NCBI RefSeq assembly: GCF_001938985.1
Contig: NZ_MKIN01000022.1
Span: forward strand, 1,116,001 to 1,180,000
Direction of reading: 5' to 3'
DNA length: 64,000 bases
From: Gillisella taibaishanensis
Lineage (GTDB): Bacteria > Pseudomonadota > Alphaproteobacteria > Rhizobiales > Rhizobiaceae
Position numbers and translations under genes: made by a program. Under the pieces are notes generated by a model. It was not told the DNA's origin. It did no database searches and saw only the letters and a list, made by a program, of their open reading frames with translations. Positions 51,393 through 60,262 of the stretch are shown in pieces. Position 1 is the first letter of the stretch. Each line of letters begins with the position of its first letter.

Positions 51393-53102
51393 ATGCGTAA
51401 ACTCGGGATCATCCTGGCCGCCTCAGCGGCGTCGCTGATAATGGCGGTTGCACCCGTCAATGCGGCGCGCGGCACGGATGGGGATCTGAAAATCCTTTTC
51501 TGGCAGGCCGTGTCCACCATGAACATCTATCTGTCAGGCGGCACCAAGGAGCAGTATGCCTCGGCTATGGTACTGGAGCCATTGGCCGGCTTTGATCCGC
51601 AGGGTAATGTCTTCCCGCGCCTCGTGGTCGACATTCCTACGGTCGAAAACGGCGGTGTCTCTGCCGATTTGACCACCATCACCTGGAAGATCAAGCCCGG
51701 CATCAAATGGTCGGATGGTTCCGCCTTCACCGCTGACGACGTGGTCTTCACCTGGAAATACTGCACGGCAGATGGCGGCGGCTGCGCCCAGAAATCCAAA
51801 TTCGAAGGTGTCAAGACCGTAGAAGCTGTCGACCCGCAGACCGTCAAAGTCACCTTCGCAGCGCCCAAGCCCTATCCCTACACCGCCTTTGTCGGCTCGC
51901 TGTCGCCGATCATCCAGAAGGCGCAGTTTGCCAATTGCCTCGGTCCCAAGGCGCCGGAATGCACCAGCGCCAACTTCGCTCCAATCGGCACCGGCCCCTT
52001 CAAGGTCAAGGAGTTCAAGCCGAACGACGTCATCAGCTTCGTCGCCAATGAAAACTACCGCGATCCGGCCAAGCCCGCTTTCGCCACCGCGACCCTGAAG
52101 GGCGGCGGCGATGCGCTGTCGGCGGCCCGCGCCGTGCTTGAAACCGGCGAATATGATTATGCTTGGAATATGCAGGTCGAGCCGGAAGTGCTGGAGACCA
52201 TGCTCGCCAGCGGCAAGGGCACCATCCAGACTGCATTCGGCAGCCAGGTCGAGCGCATCAACATCAACCTGACCAACCCCGATCCGGCGCTTGGCGACAA
52301 GCGCTCGACCAAGGAAGGCGGCCCGCATCCGGCCTTCTCCGATCCGGCCGTGCGCAAGGCGCTGGCGCTGGCCATCGACCGCGACGTCATCGTCGAAGCC
52401 GGCTATGGCGCGGCCGGCAAGCCGACCTGCAACATCGTTCCGGGCCCGGACGCCTATGTCTCCACGAAGAACGACAGCTGGTGCCTGAAGCAGGATGTCG
52501 ATGGCGCCAACAAGCTGCTCGACGATGCCGGCTGGAAGAAAGGTCCTGACGGCATCCGCGCCAAGGGCGGCGTCAAGCTTTCCTTCCTCTACCAGACTTC
52601 AACCAATTCCGTGCGCCAGGCCACCCAGGCACTGGTAAAGGACATGTGGTCGCAGATCGGCGTCAACGTCGAACTACGCAATGTTTCGGCCTCGGTCTTC
52701 TTCGGCGGCGACCCCTCAAGCCCGGATACCTTCCAGAAGTTCTATGCCGACCTCGAAATGTACACCAACAATTTCGACGGCACGGACCCCGAGCCCTACA
52801 TGGTTCAGTGGATGTGCGATAAGGCACCGTCGCCCAAGAACGGCTGGCAGGGCGAAAACATGCCGCGTTACTGCAACCCGGAATATGACAAGCTGGCCAC
52901 CGAACTGACGAAGACCGTCAAGCTCGAAGACCGCGCTGCCCTCGTCAAGAAGCTCAACGACATGCTGACCGAGGACTTCGTGCATATCCCGCTCGTCTAT
53001 CGCGGTCAGCCCTCGGCCTATTCGGCCAAGTTGCAGAATATCAAAGCGACCGGCTGGGATGCGGAAACCTGGAACATCCAGGACTGGACGCGCAGCAAAT
53101 AA
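51393..53102 (+). CDS. Family 5 peptide-type substrate-binding protein (copy 2)
   Basis: 569 residues from ATG 51393 (AAGGGA upstream; the longer in-frame extension to 51336 is basic and unlikely). The signal peptide has a hydrophobic core AASAASLIMAVAPVNA. The mature part (ARGTDGDLKILFWQAVSTMN; TWKYCTADGGGC; NVSASVFFGGDPSS) runs parallel to copy 1 along its whole length, so the pair arose by tandem duplication. A G/C-rich hairpin separates it from the permease genes, which would keep binding protein in excess over permease. Different ligand preference of the copies is possible. Confidence 0.93.
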   Translation: MRKLGIILAASAASLIMAVAPVNAARGTDGDLKILFWQAVSTMNIYLSGGTKEQYASAMVLEPLAGFDPQGNVFPRLVVDIPTVENGGVSADLTTITWKIKPGIKWSDGSAFTADDVVFTWKYCTADGGGCAQKSKFEGVKTVEAVDPQTVKVTFAAPKPYPYTAFVGSLSPIIQKAQFANCLGPKAPECTSANFAPIGTGPFKVKEFKPNDVISFVANENYRDPAKPAFATATLKGGGDALSAARAVLETGEYDYAWNMQVEPEVLETMLASGKGTIQTAFGSQVERININLTNPDPALGDKRSTKEGGPHPAFSDPAVRKALALAIDRDVIVEAGYGAAGKPTCNIVPGPDAYVSTKNDSWCLKQDVDGANKLLDDAGWKKGPDGIRAKGGVKLSFLYQTSTNSVRQATQALVKDMWSQIGVNVELRNVSASVFFGGDPSSPDTFQKFYADLEMYTNNFDGTDPEPYMVQWMCDKAPSPKNGWQGENMPRYCNPEYDKLATELTKTVKLEDRAALVKKLNDMLTEDFVHIPLVYRGQPSAYSAKLQNIKATGWDAETWNIQDWTRSK

Positions 53103-53110
53103 TGTTTGAA

Positions 53111-53143
53111 GGCCGGGTCCGGCAAACGGACCCGGCCCCTTTT
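53111..53143 (+). terminator. Hairpin/attenuator between binding protein and permeases
   Basis: A perfect 11-bp stem GGCCGGGTCCG/CGGACCCGGCC with a 5-base loop is followed by CCTTTT. It starts 8 bases after the stop of copy 2 and 33 bases before the permease gene. It could lower permease expression relative to the binding protein. Confidence 0.8.
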
Positions 53144-53169
53144 CGTCGCGCCCCGGAAAGGCTCAATTG

Positions 53170-54180
53170 ATGTTTACTTATACGATCCGGCGATTGTTGT
53201 TTGCGATCCCGACTTTGCTGGCCATCAGCTTCATTATCTTCGCGCTTCTGGCCATGGCTCCGAACAATCCGCTCGGCGAATTGCCGCTGACGATCCCGCC
53301 TGAAGTGCGCGAGGAAATGCGCGCGGCGCTTGGCATCGACCAGCCGCTGTATATCCAGTTCGTCAAATGGCTCTACCAGTTCTTCGTCAACGAGCCGCTC
53401 AACATCCTGCAACAGGTCACCGGCATTGCAATCGGCGACCCGCACCGGCTGCGCATTCTCTCCTGGACAACCCGCAGCCCCGTTGTCGATCTGATCGTCC
53501 AACGCATGCCGCAGACGCTTTGGGTGGTGGGTCTTGCCTATCTCTTCGGCGTGCTGCTGGCGATCCCGATCGGGGTGATATCCGCCTATAAGCAGTATTC
53601 GCTCTTCGACCAGATCGGCACCTTCATCGCCATGGTCGGCTATTCCGTGCCCACCTTCTTCACCGGCGTATTGCTGATCGTGATCTTCTCCTCGACCCTG
53701 CACTGGTTTCCATCGGTCTACGACACCAATCTCAAGGTCGTGGACTGGGCGAGTTTCGTTGCCCAGGTCAAGCAGATGGTGCTGCCGGTCACGGTGCTGA
53801 CGCTCTACAATACCTCGCAGATCAGCCGTTTCGTGCGCGCCTCGATGCTTGACAATCTGCATCAGGACTATGTGCGCACCGCTCGCGCCAAGGGTGTCAA
53901 GGAAAAGACCGTGCTGCTCGTGCATGTGCTGCGCAACAGCCTCATCCCTGTCGTGACAGTCATTGCGCTCGGCGTGCCCACCATCTTCTCCGGCGCGATC
54001 ATCACCGAGCAGATTTTTCGGGTGAACGGTCTCGGCCAATTGCTGATCACCGCCATCCAGGCCGGCGACCTGCCACTGGTGCAGACCCTGACCTTCATCT
54101 TCGCCGTGCTGATCGTGCTGTTCAACCTGATTGCCGACGTGCTTTACGGCATTCTCGATCCGAGGATCCGCTATGACTGA
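53170..54180 (+). CDS. Peptide-type ABC permease (DppB-like)
   Basis: 336 residues from ATG 53170 (a TTG lies just before). About six membrane segments and the DppB/OppB pattern are seen: MFTYTIRRLLFAIPTLLAIS at the start, the segment MVGYSVPTFFTGVLL, and the EAA-type loop YVRTARAKGVKEKTVLLVHV, which contacts the ATPase. It forms the membrane channel with the next gene product. It overlaps the next gene by 8 bases. Partner ATPases are the fused protein at 45872-47716. Confidence 0.94.
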   Translation: MFTYTIRRLLFAIPTLLAISFIIFALLAMAPNNPLGELPLTIPPEVREEMRAALGIDQPLYIQFVKWLYQFFVNEPLNILQQVTGIAIGDPHRLRILSWTTRSPVVDLIVQRMPQTLWVVGLAYLFGVLLAIPIGVISAYKQYSLFDQIGTFIAMVGYSVPTFFTGVLLIVIFSSTLHWFPSVYDTNLKVVDWASFVAQVKQMVLPVTVLTLYNTSQISRFVRASMLDNLHQDYVRTARAKGVKEKTVLLVHVLRNSLIPVVTVIALGVPTIFSGAIITEQIFRVNGLGQLLITAIQAGDLPLVQTLTFIFAVLIVLFNLIADVLYGILDPRIRYD

Positions 54181-55105
54181 TGCGCCAACCCTTGCCGCAG
54201 CTGCTGCCCCTGCCCGCTCGCAATCTTTCGGTGCCCAGCTCTGGGGCCAGTTCCGCCGTCATACCGGCGGGCTCGTCGGACTTGTCGTGTTCGTGTTCAT
54301 CGTGCTCGCCGTCTACATCGGGCCGCTGATCCACACGGTCGATCCCAACAAGCTGAACATCCGCGACAAGAACCAGGGGCCGTCCTGGGTGCATCCCTTC
54401 GGCACCGACAATCTCGGCCACGACTTTTTTGCCCAGGTTCTCGCCGGCGGAAAAGTATCACTGGCCGTCGGCATGACCGCGATGCTGCTGTCTTTGTTCG
54501 TCGGCACGCTATTCGGCGTTCTCGCAGGCTATTTCAAGCGGATCGATGGGCCGTTGATGCGCATCACCGACCTGTTCCTCGCCCTACCGATCCTACCGCT
54601 TCTAATGGTCATAACCATGCTATTTCGGGACCCGCTGCGTGCGGCTTTGGGCACGGTCTTCGGTCCACAGGGCGGAATCTTCATCCTGATCGTCTTTGTC
54701 ATCGGCATCACCAGCTGGATGCACACCGCCCGGATCGTCCGCAGCGATGTCCTCTCGGTCAAGAACCAGGAGTTCGTGTTGGCCGCCAAGTCGAGCGGCA
54801 TGCGCGAATACCGGGTGATCCTCAAGCATATCCTGCCGAACGTGCTGAGTTCCGTCATGGTCTCGGCCACGCTCGGCATCGCCTCGGCCATCATCACCGA
54901 GTCGGCGCTGAGCTTCCTCGGCCTCGGCTTTCCCTCGGACTTTCCCACATGGGGCCGGTTGCTTTATGACGGCGTCAACTTCCTGCAGATCACCCCGGCT
55001 CGGGCGATCTGGCCGGGTTTGGCGATTTCGCTGACCGTGCTCAGCGTCAACTATATTGGTGACGGTATCCGCGACGCGCTCGATCCGCGCTCGATGAAGC
55101 GATGA
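54173..55105 (+). CDS. Peptide-type ABC permease (DppC-like)
   Basis: 310 residues. The start at 54173 overlaps the stop of the preceding permease (ATGACTGA), so the two are coupled. The N-terminus is OppC/DppC-like (FGAQLWGQFRRHTGGLVGLV), the first loop has HPFGTDNLGHDFFAQVLAGG, and the EAA loop reads FVLAAKSSGMREYRVILKHI, then LPNVLSSVMV. Several membrane helices are predicted. With the other permease and the fused ATPase it completes the importer. A 16-bp inverted repeat lies just after the stop. Confidence 0.94.
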   Translation: MTDAPTLAAAAAPARSQSFGAQLWGQFRRHTGGLVGLVVFVFIVLAVYIGPLIHTVDPNKLNIRDKNQGPSWVHPFGTDNLGHDFFAQVLAGGKVSLAVGMTAMLLSLFVGTLFGVLAGYFKRIDGPLMRITDLFLALPILPLLMVITMLFRDPLRAALGTVFGPQGGIFILIVFVIGITSWMHTARIVRSDVLSVKNQEFVLAAKSSGMREYRVILKHILPNVLSSVMVSATLGIASAIITESALSFLGLGFPSDFPTWGRLLYDGVNFLQITPARAIWPGLAISLTVLSVNYIGDGIRDALDPRSMKR

Positions 55106-55112
55106 TAATCCA

Positions 55113-55159
55113 GGTTCCGGAGCTTCATCACTGCTGTGCAGCAATGAAGCTCCGGAACC
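55113..55159. terminator. Long inverted repeat between two convergent genes
   Basis: A perfect 16-bp stem (55113-55128 with 55144-55159) has a 15-base loop that contains TGCT-GTGC-AGCA. It begins 7 bases after the permease stop; its right arm lies within the last codons of the ABC-2 gene on the other strand. No T tract, so efficiency is unsure. Confidence 0.6.
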
Positions 55160-56249
55160 GGCTGAGGCTGTAGAGGAAGCACAGCAGGCCAATGCCCGCC
55201 GTTGCCAGGAACTGCGGCCAGACCATATCGAAACCGGCACCGCGATAGAGGATCGCTTGCGAAAATGCGACGAAATGGGTCGAGGGGGAAACCTGCATCA
55301 CATTCTGCAACCATTCCGGCTGGCTTTCCAGCGGCGTAAAGCCGCCCGACAGGATATTCATCGGCAGGGCAACGAGGATGAACAGCAGCGCCAGTTGCGG
55401 CATGCTGCGGGCTAGGGTGCCGAGGAACAGACCGAGCGACGTCGCGAAAAACAGGTAGAGTGCCACGCCGGCCATATAGAGCGACAGCGACCCGGTGATG
55501 CGCATGCCGAGCACCTTGACCAGCACGGTCAGGATCGCCACCAGCGTCATGACAAGAATGACCAGCCCATTGGCGGCCAGCTTGCCGACCATGATTTCCA
55601 GCGGCCGCACCGGCATGACCAGCAGATGTTCCAGCGTGCCGTGCTCGCGCTCGCGCACCAGCGCCGCACCGGCCAGCAGGATGGCCAGCATGGTGATATT
55701 GTTGATCAGTGCCATCGTGCCGGAAAACCAGTCGGAATTCAGCGATTGGTTGAAGGCAAGCCGCGTCTCCACCGTCACCGGCTGACTGGAGGAAACACCG
55801 AGACGCCGGGCATAAAGCTGGACCTGCTGGCTGACGATCTGCTGGATCGTGCCGGAGCCGACGCCCGCCTGCATCAGCGCCGTCGCATCGATCAGCAATT
55901 GCACCGAGGGACTGCGGCCGGCGAGCACGTCAGCTTCGAACCGTTCGGGAATATCGAGCACGAAAGTATAGCGCCCTTCGTCCATGCCCCTTTCGACATC
56001 CCCGGGCGCGACGGCGACAGGCTTTTGGAACCGGGGCGGCATCAGCCCGTCGAGAATGGAAGAGGACAGCTGCGACATGTCGCGGTCGACCACGGCCAGC
56101 GTCGCATTGCGCAGATCGTGCGACAGGCCGGTAGCCTGGGTATAGATTGCCAAAGTGAAAGCATAGACCAGCATGGCCAGCAGCACCTTGTCGCGCATGA
56201 GGCCAATCAGTTCCTTGCGAAACAGCGCCATTGTCGTGCGGATATCCAT
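55128..56249 (-). CDS. ABC-2-type permease (YhhJ-like)
   Basis: 373 residues: one N-terminal membrane segment (residues about 21-40), a large extracytoplasmic domain (about 45-175) and a five-helix C-terminal half with the ABC-2 motif REREHGTLEHLLVMPVRPLE. This is the third gene of an adaptor-RbbA-permease operon (gap of 5 bases), like yhiI-rbbA-yhhJ in enteric bacteria. It would form, with the permease half of the RbbA-like protein, the membrane part of an exporter. The exported compound is not known. Confidence 0.92.
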   Translation of the reverse strand: MDIRTTMALFRKELIGLMRDKVLLAMLVYAFTLAIYTQATGLSHDLRNATLAVVDRDMSQLSSSILDGLMPPRFQKPVAVAPGDVERGMDEGRYTFVLDIPERFEADVLAGRSPSVQLLIDATALMQAGVGSGTIQQIVSQQVQLYARRLGVSSSQPVTVETRLAFNQSLNSDWFSGTMALINNITMLAILLAGAALVREREHGTLEHLLVMPVRPLEIMVGKLAANGLVILVMTLVAILTVLVKVLGMRITGSLSLYMAGVALYLFFATSLGLFLGTLARSMPQLALLFILVALPMNILSGGFTPLESQPEWLQNVMQVSPSTHFVAFSQAILYRGAGFDMVWPQFLATAGIGLLCFLYSLSRFRSFIAAQQ

Positions 56250-56254
56250 ATCGT

Positions 56255-59011
56255 CTACCTTTCCTGCTTGCGCAACAGCAACCAGCCGAGACCGATGGCA
56301 CTGAGCCAGAACAGCACCAGCGGCCAGAGAAAACCCATCAGCTCGATAAAGCCCAGGCCTTTGGTGAAGGCCCCGACGCTGGCGCGCATAAAATAGGTGG
56401 TCGGAAAGATCAGGCCGATGACATGGCCCGCGCCTTGCAACGAGGAGACCGGCTGCAGCAGGCCGGAAAACTGCGTACCCGGCATCATCGTGCCAATGGC
56501 GGTAACGAAGACCGCCGCCACCTGCGTTGACGTGAAGGTCGAACTCAAAATGCCGATCGAGGTGGTCGCGAGAACATAGATCAGCGCCGCCACCGACAGA
56601 CCGGCAAGCGAGCCTTTCAGCGGTACGCCGAAGACCCAGACGGCCAGCAGGAACATGATGAGATAGTTGATGAAGCCGATCGCCACATAGGGCAATTGCT
56701 TGCCGAGCAGGAATTCCAGCTTGGTCACCGGCGTCACGTAGAGATTGCTGATCGACCCCAATTCCTTTTCCGAGACAACACCGAGCGCCGTCAGGATCGC
56801 GGGGATGAACACCAAGAGCAGTGCAATCACCGCCGGCACCATGGCATTGAGGCTGAGGAAGGCCTGGTTATACCGGTAGCGCATTTCAACACCGGCGACC
56901 GTGCGGGTTTCGACCCCCGCCTCGCGCGCGATCTCTTGCAGGAAGCGCTGGTGGGTACCGGAGACATAGCCCAGCGCGGTTTCGGCGCGAAACGGCATGG
57001 CGCCGTCAAGCATGGCCAGCACATTGGGCTTGCGCCCCGCCCTGAGATCGGCGCCGAATTTCTCGGGGATGTCGAGCGCAAGCATGATGTCGTTTGCCTT
57101 CAGCCGATCCAGCATTTGTGCCTGATCGGTAATCGCCGGCTGCAGGGTAAAGGCGGTGGAGGCCGCATAGGCATCGATATAGGCCCGACTCTCGGCGCTC
57201 TGGTCGCGGTCGAGCACGGCAAGCTTGAGATGATCGACATCGAGCGTCAGGCCAAAGCCGAAGATCAGCATCAACAGTGCCGTGCCAACGAGCGCAAAGC
57301 CCAGCCGGATCTTGTCGCGCATCAGTTCCATGGTTTCACGCTGGGCATAGGCCATCAGCCGGCCCAGGGAGAAGGCCTTGCGCTTGGCCCTTTCGGCTGC
57401 CTCCGCTCCGGCAGGGGTTTCCGCGTTTCCTTGCGCTTCAGCCTGCGCTTCGGGTGCTGCCGTCAGCTTCTCCTCCCGCCCACCGGCTTTCATGAAAGCG
57501 ATGAAGGCGTCGTCGAGACTGGCGCTGCCGGTCTGCTGCTTCAGGTCTTGCGGGCTGCCGCAGGCGATCACCTTGCCGGCATGCATGAAGGCGATGCGGT
57601 CGCAGCGCTCTGCCTCGCCCATGAAATGGGTGGAGACAAAGATGGTCACGCCGTTCTGGCGAGCCTGTTCGATCAGATCGTTCCAGAAACCGTCGCGGGC
57701 GACAGGATCGACTCCTGATGTCGGCTCGTCCAGGATAAGGATATCGGGCGCATGGAGCAGCGCCACGGCCAATTGCAGCCGCTGGCGCACGCCGAGTAGC
57801 AAGTCGCTCGCCAGAAATTGCAGATAGGGTTCCAGCCCGAACTGGCGCGTCACCGCCTCGACCCGCTGTTTGCCGGCCTCGCCCACGAGATCGAAGACAT
57901 CGGCATGCAGATCGAGGTTCTGCTGCACGGACAGCTCACTATAAAGCGAAAAGCCTTGCGACATGTAGCCGACGCGCCGGCGCGCCGTGATATCGCCGGC
58001 ATTCATCGGCTGGCCGAACAGAAGCGCCTCGCCGCTGGAAGCCGGCAGAAGCCCGGTCAGCATTTTCATCGTCGTCGATTTGCCACAGCCGTTCGAGCCG
58101 AGAAAGCCGAAGATCTCGCCTTTCGGGATGCGGAAACTGACATGGTCGACGGCGGTGAAAGCTCCGAATGTGCGCGTCAATTCATGCGCCTCGATGGCGA
58201 CCTCGCCGCAGTCGACAAAGTTGAGCTTTGCCGGTGTCGTGCCGTAGCCCTGCTTTGCCTCATCCGGCAGCAGCGCAATGAAAGCCTGTTCCAGTGTGGT
58301 CCGGCCGGTCTGTTGCAGCAGCGCCTCGCAGCTGCCATCGGCAAGAATGCGACCCTCATTCAACAGCACGACCCGCTGGAACCGGCCCGCTTCTTCCATA
58401 TCAGATGTCGCCGTAACGATGGTCAGGCCCGGCCGCGACCCTTGAATGCTTTCGACCAGCTCCCAGAACTGCCGGCGCGACAGGGGATCGACACCAGTGG
58501 TCGGCTCGTCCAGCAGCAGCAGATCGGGATCATGCACCAGCGCGCAGCAGAGGCCGAGCTTCTGCTTCATGCCGCCCGACAACTTGCCCATCAGCCTGTC
58601 GCCGAACGGATCGAGCCCGGTCGATTTCAGCAGGCGCTCGATGCGCCCGGCTCGTTCCGTGGCATCCTGGCCGAACAGGCGACCAAAGAAATCGATATTC
58701 TCGCAAACGGTGAGATTGGGGTAGAGATTGCGCCCCAACCCCTGCGGCATATAGGCAATGCGCGGCTGCACGACGGTGCGGGCACCGGCCTTGGCCATGT
58801 CGGCCCCAAGCGCCGTGACCCTGCCCTGCTGTACTTGTTTTGCACCTGACAGCAGCGCCAGCAGCGTCGATTTTCCAACGCCATCAGGCCCGACGATAGC
58901 AATGCGGGAGCCTGCGGTAATCGCAAGGTCGATATCGCTCAGCGCCCAGCGCTTGCCATAGACATGCGAGAGGCCGGCGAGTTCGACGGCATTTTCCATG
59001 GCATTGTCCAT
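56255..59011 (-). CDS. rbbA: RbbA-type fused double ATPase/ABC-2 permease
   Basis: 918 residues: ATPase 1 (about 5-240, Walker A GPDGVGKST, signature LSGGMKQKLGLCCAL, Walker B LLLLDEPTTGVDP), ATPase 2 (about 268-490, Walker A GSNGCGKSTT, signature replaced by LLLGVRQRLQLAVAL, Walker B LILDEPTSGVDP), a Glu/Ala-rich linker (about 515-540) and an ABC-2 membrane domain (about 545-918). This domain order is that of RbbA, described as a ribosome-associated ATPase in E. coli, although the operon suggests an exporter. It lies between the HlyD and ABC-2 permease genes with gaps of 12 and 5 bases. Confidence 0.92.
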   Translation of the reverse strand: MDNAMENAVELAGLSHVYGKRWALSDIDLAITAGSRIAIVGPDGVGKSTLLALLSGAKQVQQGRVTALGADMAKAGARTVVQPRIAYMPQGLGRNLYPNLTVCENIDFFGRLFGQDATERAGRIERLLKSTGLDPFGDRLMGKLSGGMKQKLGLCCALVHDPDLLLLDEPTTGVDPLSRRQFWELVESIQGSRPGLTIVTATSDMEEAGRFQRVVLLNEGRILADGSCEALLQQTGRTTLEQAFIALLPDEAKQGYGTTPAKLNFVDCGEVAIEAHELTRTFGAFTAVDHVSFRIPKGEIFGFLGSNGCGKSTTMKMLTGLLPASSGEALLFGQPMNAGDITARRRVGYMSQGFSLYSELSVQQNLDLHADVFDLVGEAGKQRVEAVTRQFGLEPYLQFLASDLLLGVRQRLQLAVALLHAPDILILDEPTSGVDPVARDGFWNDLIEQARQNGVTIFVSTHFMGEAERCDRIAFMHAGKVIACGSPQDLKQQTGSASLDDAFIAFMKAGGREEKLTAAPEAQAEAQGNAETPAGAEAAERAKRKAFSLGRLMAYAQRETMELMRDKIRLGFALVGTALLMLIFGFGLTLDVDHLKLAVLDRDQSAESRAYIDAYAASTAFTLQPAITDQAQMLDRLKANDIMLALDIPEKFGADLRAGRKPNVLAMLDGAMPFRAETALGYVSGTHQRFLQEIAREAGVETRTVAGVEMRYRYNQAFLSLNAMVPAVIALLLVFIPAILTALGVVSEKELGSISNLYVTPVTKLEFLLGKQLPYVAIGFINYLIMFLLAVWVFGVPLKGSLAGLSVAALIYVLATTSIGILSSTFTSTQVAAVFVTAIGTMMPGTQFSGLLQPVSSLQGAGHVIGLIFPTTYFMRASVGAFTKGLGFIELMGFLWPLVLFWLSAIGLGWLLLRKQER

Positions 59012-59023
59012 GATTGGCCCCGC

Positions 59024-60067
59024 TTACGGCTTGCCGTTCGTCGATGGGTCGGTCGCGGCTGCAGGTGCAGGTCCGGGTGCCGTGGTCAACTCGGATTGCA
59101 GCCGGTCCGGCCAGACCGCATTGGCATCGGTCTTGACGTAGCCGACCCCGGTAATGCCCGTCTTGACCAACGGCAGATAGCGCTTCACCAGCTCCTTCGG
59201 CGCACTGATCTTGACGCGGAACATCAGCCGGTCACGCTCGCTGCGGATCTCCACCTGCTTGGGCGTATACTGCGCCTGCGGAGATACAAAAGAGACCGTG
59301 CCGGGGATGGCCTTGTCCGGGAGGATGTCGAGGAGGATGCGGCCTTCGCTGCCAATAGCAGTCCGAGCTGCATCGGCGGAAGGCAGATAGACGGTCATAT
59401 AGACATCGGAGAGATCGAGCACCGTCAGCACCTTGCCGCCGGCGGCCAGCACTTCGCCCGGCTCCGCCAGCCGGTAGAGCACCCGGCCGTCCTTCGGCGC
59501 GGTCAGCGTCGCATCGGCAATGTTCTGGGCGATGCGGTCAGCTTCGGCCTTGGCGTTATCGATGGTGGCCTGCACGCTGTTCAACGTGCTCTCGGCCGCA
59601 GAGACCGAGGCCTTGGCACTGTCGCGGGTCAACCGCTGACTGTCGACCGCCTGATCGGAAACGAAGCCCTTGCCGAGCAGAACCAGCTTGCGCTCCAGAT
59701 CCTTGTCGGCAAGATCGAACTGGCTTTGCGCCTGCGACAGCTTGAAGGCCGAGGCATTGCGGCTTTGCTCGGCTTCGGCAATCTTGGCCTTGGCGGCGCG
59801 CAACTGGCTTTCGAGCTCCACCGTATCCATCCGCGCCAGGGTCTGGCCCTTGGTGACCAGATCGCCCTCGCCGACCTCGACCGACACCAGACGGCCGGCG
59901 GTCTTGCTGGCAATATCCACCTCGGTCGCCTCGATCCGGCCATTGCCGGTGACAATGCCGGCGGGAAGCGCATCGGCCTTACCAAACTTGAGATAGGCAT
60001 AGGTGCCACCGGATGCGGCGACCAAGAGAAGAACGAAGGCAAGGGCGACTGTCTGGGGCTTCTGCAT
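59024..60067 (-). CDS. HlyD-family efflux adaptor (YhiI-like)
   Basis: 347 residues from ATG 60067; an in-frame extension to 60106 is less likely. One N-terminal membrane anchor or signal (VALAFVLLLVAASGGTYAYL) is followed by a lipoyl segment (GNGRIEATEVDIASKTAGRL), a coiled coil (about residues 95-200), the second lipoyl half (ATLTAPKDGRVLYRLAEPGE) and a beta-barrel end. It should link the ABC-2 exporter below to an outer-membrane channel. It is the first gene of this operon and diverges from the P1-peptidase gene across 195 bases in which I see no clear site. Confidence 0.92.
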   Translation of the reverse strand: MQKPQTVALAFVLLLVAASGGTYAYLKFGKADALPAGIVTGNGRIEATEVDIASKTAGRLVSVEVGEGDLVTKGQTLARMDTVELESQLRAAKAKIAEAEQSRNASAFKLSQAQSQFDLADKDLERKLVLLGKGFVSDQAVDSQRLTRDSAKASVSAAESTLNSVQATIDNAKAEADRIAQNIADATLTAPKDGRVLYRLAEPGEVLAAGGKVLTVLDLSDVYMTVYLPSADAARTAIGSEGRILLDILPDKAIPGTVSFVSPQAQYTPKQVEIRSERDRLMFRVKISAPKELVKRYLPLVKTGITGVGYVKTDANAVWPDRLQSELTTAPGPAPAAATDPSTNGKP

Positions 60068-60262
60068 GGATCGCTCACATCTCGAAAAATGCGCCTGCTT
60101 TGGCAAAATTGCCTATCGTGCAAGCGCTAAATGACCATAATATCTGCATAATCTTGAGACTCCCGGATCGGGGAGATAAAGCTTATGCCTAAAACCTATC
60201 CGTCTTTTCCTCGGCGTCCTTGATTGAAATCAAGTCGCCACGGTCAGCCAAAGGAGCATGCC

